From: JABWBH01 sp964526695 | GTDB taxonomy: Bacteria; Planctomycetota; Phycisphaerae; UBA1845 | Assembly (NCBI GenBank): GCA_964526695.1 | Contig: CAZGJA010000130.1 | Coordinates: forward strand, 32,304-96,303 | DNA: 64,000 bases | Direction: 5' to 3' | Shown here: positions 59,027 to 64,000 of the stretch, piece by piece | Layout: every line of letters begins with the position of its first letter | Position numbering within the stretch: the stretch's first letter is position 1 | Position numbers and translations under genes: made by a program | Notes under the pieces: model-generated | Told to the model about the DNA's origin: nothing | What the model saw: the letters and a program-made list of their open reading frames with translations, nothing else | Databases searched by the model: none

Positions 59027-60433
59027 TCAGGGGATGCGGTCGCCCATCTGGTTCTGGAACTGGGAATAATCGGCGAGGTCCACGTCCCAGTCGCGGTCGA
59101 AGTCGAGCAGCTCGCAGCCGGGGGCGGTGTTCACCCGCGTGCCCCAGAGGCGCGGGTCGGTCATGCAGGTGTCGAACTTCGCGTAGTCGGCAAGGTCGAT
59201 GCGCTGGTCATAGTTGAGGTCGCCGGCCGGGTCGCGGAAGGCATAGAGGTACTTGTCGCTGCACACCACGAAGAGCGTGCCGTCGGGGGCGAGGATCGGA
59301 GCGCCGAAGACCTTGTCCGGCATCGGGTGCTTCCAGAGTTCGCTTCCATCAGCGCGCACCGCCCAGAGAAACAAAGGCAAACTGAACGAACCGAAGTAAA
59401 TGTTATTTAACCCGTCGACAATCGGCGGGTCAAAGCTCAGGTCGGCCACGTAGGTCCATTTGATCGAACCATCGTCGGTGTCGAAGGCGTATGTGACTCC
59501 GGCGCTGCCCCCGGGGGCGGCGTAGAGCGTCTTGGACTCGGGCGATCCGAGCGCGATGGCTTGCGCGACATTCTCGCATGGATTAGCCTGCCAGATACGC
59601 TCCCCGGTCCGCGAATCTAGGCAGTAGACGCGGCGGGGTGAACAACTGTTGGTGTACAGCCCGCCGTAAACTCGACCGTTTTCGACCGGGAGGGTCGTTT
59701 GCGTATACCCGTTTACGGGGAATTCCCACAGTGTGCTGCCATCCGTGATGTCGAAGGCGAAGTACCGGCCGAGGTCGAGGTTCGAATGGTAAAGGCGTCC
59801 CTCGCCGTCCAGCGAAGGGGACGAAATGATTTCCCCGCCGGCGTTCCGCGTCCACACGACGCTGCCGTCGTCGGCCCGCAGCGCATACAGGGTGCTCCCC
59901 AGCCACCCGTCGTTGAAATGAATGACGCCATGTTCGTCGATCGCAGGAGAAGCATTGATAGAACCGGGGTTGATGACGAAGCGCCAGATCTCCTCCCCCG
60001 TGTCGGCTCGCACACAGTAGAATTCAGCGTCGTCCCCGCTCGCGGTTCCGAAGTACACGCGGCCATCGAGCACGTACGGCGCCGTGTACACGGGATCAAT
60101 GCTCTGAAATTCCCACAGGATATCTCTGGAGCGTAGGTCGACGCAGGTGACTTGGCCTCGGACACCTGTAAACAAACGCCCGTTCGCGTCGAGCGTCTGA
60201 CGGGCCTCGATGTTCTCGTCATCCGGATCGAAATCGACCTGCAATGACCAGGAAACGGTAGGCGTCTGCGGGCCGATGGTGGCGGTCCGTCCGATGCGGG
60301 AGTTGGTTTTCTGCCAGGTGGGCCAGGGGTCGGCGGAGTCCTGGGCGTATAGCGAGACCGGCGCCAGGGCAGCCCATCCCAGGACGAACCCTGCCCCCGC
60401 CTGGACCCACCTCGTGCGTAAGTCCGGATTCAT
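59027..60433 (-). CDS. Secreted PQQ-like beta-propeller protein with dockerin-like C-terminus (copy 1)
   Basis: A 468-residue exported protein. Signal peptide VQAGAGFVLGWAALAPVSLYAQD. The body has repeated propeller blades of the PQQ/BamB type (TGEEIWRFVINPG, DDGSVVWTRNAGGE, TGERIWQANPC, DDGSIKWTYVADLSFDPP). The last 70 residues contain two calcium-loop segments, GDLNYDQRIDLADYAKFD and DFDRDWDVDLADYSQFQ, the dockerin type I-like arrangement common in exported planctomycete proteins. The ATG at 60433 is preferred to a GTG 9 bp upstream. Divergent from the beta-helix gene at 60,675. Dockerin usually attaches a protein to a partner with cohesin; no cohesin is seen here. Function otherwise unknown. 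Confidence 0.82.
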   Translation of the reverse strand: MNPDLRTRWVQAGAGFVLGWAALAPVSLYAQDSADPWPTWQKTNSRIGRTATIGPQTPTVSWSLQVDFDPDDENIEARQTLDANGRLFTGVRGQVTCVDLRSRDILWEFQSIDPVYTAPYVLDGRVYFGTASGDDAEFYCVRADTGEEIWRFVINPGSINASPAIDEHGVIHFNDGWLGSTLYALRADDGSVVWTRNAGGEIISSPSLDGEGRLYHSNLDLGRYFAFDITDGSTLWEFPVNGYTQTTLPVENGRVYGGLYTNSCSPRRVYCLDSRTGERIWQANPCENVAQAIALGSPESKTLYAAPGGSAGVTYAFDTDDGSIKWTYVADLSFDPPIVDGLNNIYFGSFSLPLFLWAVRADGSELWKHPMPDKVFGAPILAPDGTLFVVCSDKYLYAFRDPAGDLNYDQRIDLADYAKFDTCMTDPRLWGTRVNTAPGCELLDFDRDWDVDLADYSQFQNQMGDRIP

Positions 60434-60674
60434 GATCGGCACGCTCCCGTTCGTCCCTGCGGATGAGAACCACCCTAGCCATCGCGAGCCGCCAGGGCAA
60501 GGGGTCGTAGGGGGCGACTTTCAATAATTCCATGAGAAAAAGTTATGCAAAACTTGATCGAGGCTCGCTCCACCCCTAGAGTCCGATATCCACCCGGAAC
60601 CCGGCGAGCTTCAGGGGGAGAATCGTGACGCGTCGAGATCGAGCATTCCGTTCGAGTTTTGAGAGGAGCAAACC

Positions 60675-61598
60675 ATGAAAACATGCCTCGCCGGCAGTAT
60701 TGTTGTTGTCTTTATATTTGGTTTCGGTTCCCCGCCCGCGCTCGCCCAGACGGCACCGGACTTCCAGCGCACCAAAGTCGTCGATCCCAACGCGGATCCC
60801 GATGCGAATTTCGCCGAGATTCAGGACGCCATCGACGCCATCACGGTTGGCGCCGGTCAACATTGGACCGTCCTGATCTACCCCGGCGTTTACATCATCG
60901 ACGGCAGCACCGCAGCGCTGATCCATCTCGACGGAGGTGACGAGCGCATCAGCCTGCGCGGGGTGGACCGCCAGTCGGTGATCATCGACGTCACCACGGC
61001 CGGCAGCGGAATCAAGATCACCAGCGGGACCGAGACCCTGCGCGAGTGCCGCATCTCCAACCTGACCATCAAGACCAGCAACGGCCACGGCATCGAAATT
61101 GTCAAGGGCGGCGGCGGCAGCGACCAGACCCCCAAGGACATCAGAATCGAAGGCGTCACGATCGAAGCCGCAGGCACGGACAAGAATGGAATCGTCGCGT
61201 CCGGCATACAGGATTGCCGCATTGCGGACTGTGAGATTGCCACGATGCAGGGGAATGCGATCGACATTGGCAAGGCGAGTGCCCGCGCTGAGGCCGCGAA
61301 GCACATTGTGTTGGGCAACCTGACGCTGCGGCCCGAGGGTTCGGGTGACGCGATCCGCATCGGCTGCCCGGTGGAGGACGTCTTGATCCAGAGCCTGGAC
61401 ATCCGCCTGAAGAGCAAGAGTCGCGCGCTTCACTTCCTTCCCTCGGCGGATGGAAGCAGAAACGTACGCGCATTTGGAATGCTGGTGGAGGGTCCGATGG
61501 AGAGTGAAGCGATCGTCAAGCCTCCGGGTGTGGATGTGAGACTGCTCTATTGTGATCTTCCCCAGGCGGTCTCCCCATCTGCCCAGGCCTCGCCCTGA
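60675..61598 (+). CDS. Secreted right-handed beta-helix protein (copy 1)
   Basis: A 307-residue exported protein. Signal peptide MKTCLAGSIVVVFIFGFGSPPALAQ. The rest is a parallel beta-helix: an N-cap of the pectinesterase kind (FAEIQDAIDAI ... WTVLIYPGVYIIDGS) and rungs such as RGVDRQSVIIDVTTAG, SGIKITSGTETLREC, SNGHGIEIVKGGG and IRIEGVTIEAAG. No catalytic residue of a known polysaccharide lyase was identified, so it may be binding or structural. GAGAGGAGC lies 8 nt before the ATG. Divergently paired with the propeller-dockerin gene, 241 bp apart, a gap that should hold both promoters. Confidence 0.82.
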   Translation: MKTCLAGSIVVVFIFGFGSPPALAQTAPDFQRTKVVDPNADPDANFAEIQDAIDAITVGAGQHWTVLIYPGVYIIDGSTAALIHLDGGDERISLRGVDRQSVIIDVTTAGSGIKITSGTETLRECRISNLTIKTSNGHGIEIVKGGGGSDQTPKDIRIEGVTIEAAGTDKNGIVASGIQDCRIADCEIATMQGNAIDIGKASARAEAAKHIVLGNLTLRPEGSGDAIRIGCPVEDVLIQSLDIRLKSKSRALHFLPSADGSRNVRAFGMLVEGPMESEAIVKPPGVDVRLLYCDLPQAVSPSAQASP

Positions 61599-61750
61599 AG
61601 CACTCCTGCTCGCGTCGCTCACAACGCCCGACGCTCGCTCCAGCCGCCGCAAGCCTCCGCGCATCCGACCTCATTCCACCAAACTACCGACCCGCGCCAC
61701 GCACACCGCATGTCGCACATGCCGAAAACGATGACACAAACCCAGTGGTT

Positions 61751-63142
61751 TCAGGGTATGGCCGTGCCGAAGGCGTTCTGAAACGCGGCGTAATCGGCGA
61801 GGTCCACGTCCCAGTCGCGGTCGAAGTCGAGGAGTTCGCAGCCGGGGGCGGTGTTCACCCGCGTGCCCCAGAGGCGCGGGGCGGTCATGCAGGTGTCGAA
61901 GCTCGCGTAGTCCGCGAGGTCGATGCGCTGGTCATAGTTGAGGTCGCCGGCCGGGTCGCGGAAGGCGTACAGGTACTTGTCGCTGCACATGACGTAGAGC
62001 GTGCCGTCGGGGGCGAGGATGGGTGAGCCGAAGACGTTCTCCGGCATGGGATACGTCCACAAGATGACCCCATCGGCTTTGATCGCAAAAATGCGATGGG
62101 GCAGGCTGATGACCCCGAAGTAGATCGTGTTTTCACCATCGACGACCGGGGGATCAAAGGCCAAGTCGGCGAACGTCGCCCACAGTTCACGTCCATCGCG
62201 TGTGTCGAAACAGTACGCCTTCCCGTCGCTGCCCCCCGGGGTTGCGAAGAGCAAGTTGGACTCCGGTGAACCCAATGCCACGCCTTCCGTGGCGGTCCAA
62301 CTTACGGGCGTGCGCCAGATCTCCGCTCCCGTTGTCGAATCCACGCAATAGACGTTGCGGTTCTGTCTGTTTCCGGCGTAAACAGCCCCGTAGAGCCGAC
62401 CGCTCTCAGGAATCAACGCCGCGCGGGTGTACCCGGTAACGGGAAGCTGCCACAGCGGCTCGCCATCCGTAATGTCGTGCGCGCGGAATTCGTTATTGTC
62501 GAAGGTGAAATCGAAACGCCGTCCCTGTCCATCCAACGACGGAGCACCGTGGATGTTTTCCCGGTGTGTCCGAGTCCAGACTTCGCTTCCATCCTCGGCG
62601 TTCAGGGCGTACATCGTCTTGCCCGTGCTGAAATGAACCACATCGTTGTCGTCCATGACCGGGGACGTGTTGATCGTGCCGGGCGAGATAACATATCGCC
62701 AGTTTTCTTCACCCGTATCGGCGAGAAGGCAATAGAAGGTCGCATTATCTCCACTTGCTGTACCAAAAAACACATCATCGCGCGAGAGCAGAGGAGCGTT
62801 GAAGACGGAGTCCACGGTGTGGAAGAGCCACCGAATTGTCTTTGCCGCCGAATCAACGGATGCCAGGTTATTCGTCACGCCGATGTATAGGAATCCCTTC
62901 GAATCTAACGTGATCCGATACTCACCGTTATCCGCGATTGGGTGAGGATCGACGCGCAGCTTCCAATCCAGCGTGGGTGTTCGAGGTCCGAGATGTTCGG
63001 TGCGCCCCAGACGCGAATTCGTGCGTTGCCAGGTCGGCCAAGGGTCGATCCCATTGCCAGCAGGCGCCGATCGAGCCGGGATAGATCCTATCGAAACGAG
63101 AGCCGCTACGACCACCATCCAGAAGGCGCGTGATCCTGTCAT
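61751..63142 (-). CDS. Secreted PQQ-like beta-propeller protein with dockerin-like C-terminus (copy 2)
   Basis: A 463-residue paralogue of the gene at 59,027-60,433. Signal peptide AFWMVVVAALVSIGSIPARSA, then the shared DPWPTWQRTNSRLGRT opening and propeller blades (TGEENWRYVISPG, EDGSEVWTRTHREN, TGAEIWRTPVSW, RDGRELWATFADLAFDPP). The dockerin-like end (GDLNYDQRIDLADYASFD ... DFDRDWDVDLADYAAFQ) is nearly identical to copy 1 at both protein and DNA level, while the middle has diverged strongly. The ATG at 63142 places the signal peptide correctly; upstream codons are not protein-like. Divergent from the next beta-helix gene. Confidence 0.82.
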   Translation of the reverse strand: MTGSRAFWMVVVAALVSIGSIPARSAPAGNGIDPWPTWQRTNSRLGRTEHLGPRTPTLDWKLRVDPHPIADNGEYRITLDSKGFLYIGVTNNLASVDSAAKTIRWLFHTVDSVFNAPLLSRDDVFFGTASGDNATFYCLLADTGEENWRYVISPGTINTSPVMDDNDVVHFSTGKTMYALNAEDGSEVWTRTHRENIHGAPSLDGQGRRFDFTFDNNEFRAHDITDGEPLWQLPVTGYTRAALIPESGRLYGAVYAGNRQNRNVYCVDSTTGAEIWRTPVSWTATEGVALGSPESNLLFATPGGSDGKAYCFDTRDGRELWATFADLAFDPPVVDGENTIYFGVISLPHRIFAIKADGVILWTYPMPENVFGSPILAPDGTLYVMCSDKYLYAFRDPAGDLNYDQRIDLADYASFDTCMTAPRLWGTRVNTAPGCELLDFDRDWDVDLADYAAFQNAFGTAIP

Positions 63143-63397
63143 CGGTCGACTCCCAAGCGTGGGTACACGTCCGCCGTCCGCCAAAGCCTTGAGTCTACCA
63201 AGCCCGATCAGGCTTATCCATCCGGCCGGGGTGGTTCCTCCTCCCCTGATGATCCAGAGATTCTGGGCAACGGCTACTGACAATCCTTGCCCGGACACTT
63301 GACTTGGTGGATCCTATAATCCGATGCGTCAACCGCCAAGTCGACGAGGAAATGCGCAAAGGGAGCTAATTCCGACCTCCCCGAATAGGAACATTTC

Positions 63398-64000
63398 ATG
63401 AAGCTGCACCTCACTTTGAACTTGTTCGCCTGCGGTACGTTCCTCGCTCTCGACTCGATCGCCTCGGGCCAAGAACCCGATTTCAAGTTCACGAAGGTGG
63501 TCGACCAGAACGGCACTCCCGATGCCAATGAAACTGAGATTCAGGACGCCGTTGACGCCATCGGAACGCCCGGAGCAAATGAACATTGGACGGTGCTGAT
63601 CTACCCCGGCATCTACACGATCGACGGCACCACCGCCGCCCTCATTGACCTCGGCTCAAACGACGAGCGCATCAGCCTTCGGGGAGTTGACCGCCAGTCG
63701 GTGATCATCGACGTCACCACGGCCGGCAGCGGGATCAAGATCACCAGCGGCACCGAGACCCTGCGCCAGTGCCGCATCTCCAACCTGACCATCAAGACCA
63801 GCAACGGGCACGGCATCGAGATCGTCAAGGGCGACACCCCGGCGCCGAAGGACATCAGAATCGAAGGCGTCACGATCGAAGCCGCGGGCAGCAGCAAGCA
63901 CGGCATCGCCGGATCGGCGGCCGAGCAGGTGCGGGTGTTCGACTGCCGCGTCAGCACGACGGGAACCAGCGGCATCGGCCTTGACGCCGGCGAATCCTGG
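63398..64000 (+). CDS. Secreted right-handed beta-helix protein (copy 2, 3' end beyond window)
   Basis: 201 residues are readable to the right edge, with no stop. Signal peptide MKLHLTLNLFACGTFLALDSIASGQ, then the same N-cap and rungs as copy 1: WTVLIYPGIYTIDGTTA, RGVDRQSVIIDVTTAG, SGIKITSGTETLRQC, SNGHGIEIVKGDT, IRIEGVTIEAAG. Several DNA stretches are identical to copy 1 (for example GACATCAGAATCGAAGGCGT). AGGA lies 7 nt before the ATG at 63398. It completes the second divergent pair of the duplication. Confidence 0.8.
   Translation, partial: MKLHLTLNLFACGTFLALDSIASGQEPDFKFTKVVDQNGTPDANETEIQDAVDAIGTPGANEHWTVLIYPGIYTIDGTTAALIDLGSNDERISLRGVDRQSVIIDVTTAGSGIKITSGTETLRQCRISNLTIKTSNGHGIEIVKGDTPAPKDIRIEGVTIEAAGSSKHGIAGSAAEQVRVFDCRVSTTGTSGIGLDAGESW

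Noticed and set aside
56939..59410. Open frame of 823 codons on the plus strand
   Set aside because: Antisense to the second PilB gene and the propeller-dockerin gene; no motif and skewed composition.

Overview
The window looks like a chromosomal fragment of a GC-rich, probably anaerobic or facultative, flagellated bacterium. It most resembles the Planctomycetota (Phycisphaerae-like lineages). This assignment is inferred from four signs: several secreted proteins with dockerin-like paired calcium-loop C-termini behind PQQ/beta-propeller repeats; a secreted protein carrying the SGGTFTVSG...GGFWPG pattern; an ECF-like sigma factor followed by a small overlapping partner gene; and intergenic DNA full of palindromes and short tandem repeats. 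No rRNA or tRNA was recognised, so the taxonomy rests on protein style only.

Region 1 (1-12,880, minus strand) is one long catabolic operon. It encodes a complete-looking lower pathway for anaerobic degradation of an aromatic acid through benzoyl-CoA. In transcription order the genes are: ring-opening 6-oxocyclohexene-carbonyl-CoA hydrolase (oah), a short-chain dehydrogenase, dienoyl-CoA hydratase (dch), a zinc alcohol dehydrogenase of the 6-hydroxycyclohexene-carbonyl-CoA type (had), an HgdB/Bcr-type iron-sulfur subunit, its BadF/BcrA-type activating ATPase, a 1178-residue fusion ending in an acyl-CoA ligase, a thiolase and a 3-hydroxyacyl-CoA dehydrogenase cut by the window edge. Back-to-back promoters and a 22-bp palindrome next to a divergent TetR gene give a clear regulatory model.

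Region 2 (12,900-22,800, plus strand) carries the TetR regulator and a molybdenum hydroxylase: an FAD subunit plus a fused [2Fe-2S]/molybdopterin subunit. It also holds an XdhC-like maturation factor (frameshifted at a poly-G run) and a MocA-like cytidylyltransferase. Between them lie a retropepsin-like protease pair, a HemW-like radical SAM protein and a cysteine-synthase-like enzyme. The hydroxylase could feed an aromatic or N-heterocyclic substrate into the operon, but its substrate cannot be read from the sequence.

Region 3 (22,800-34,200) holds a lipoprotein gluzincin, a GT-C-like membrane protein fused to an NPCBM-like domain, the sigma factor pair, and four secreted proteins, two of them metzincin proteases sharing a C-terminal module. 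Region 4 (34,200-42,000) has a strongly structured candidate small RNA with its own promoter and terminator, a PH-domain membrane protein, two CgeB-like glycosyltransferases, a short flagellin with a FlgM-like anti-sigma factor, and an APH-family kinase.

Region 5 (42,000-58,900) is a repeat-rich 1.4-kb non-coding stretch followed by a type IV pilus/type II secretion-like cluster on the minus strand: two PilB/GspE ATPases, PilT, PilC/GspF and five pseudopilin-like proteins. A glycine/asparagine-rich PGRS-like secreted protein is embedded in it. Most genes of this cluster have a different short tandem repeat (7-11 bp units) directly behind their stop codon. Region 6 (59,000-64,000) is a tandem duplication of a divergent gene pair: a PQQ-like propeller with dockerin, and a secreted beta-helix protein.
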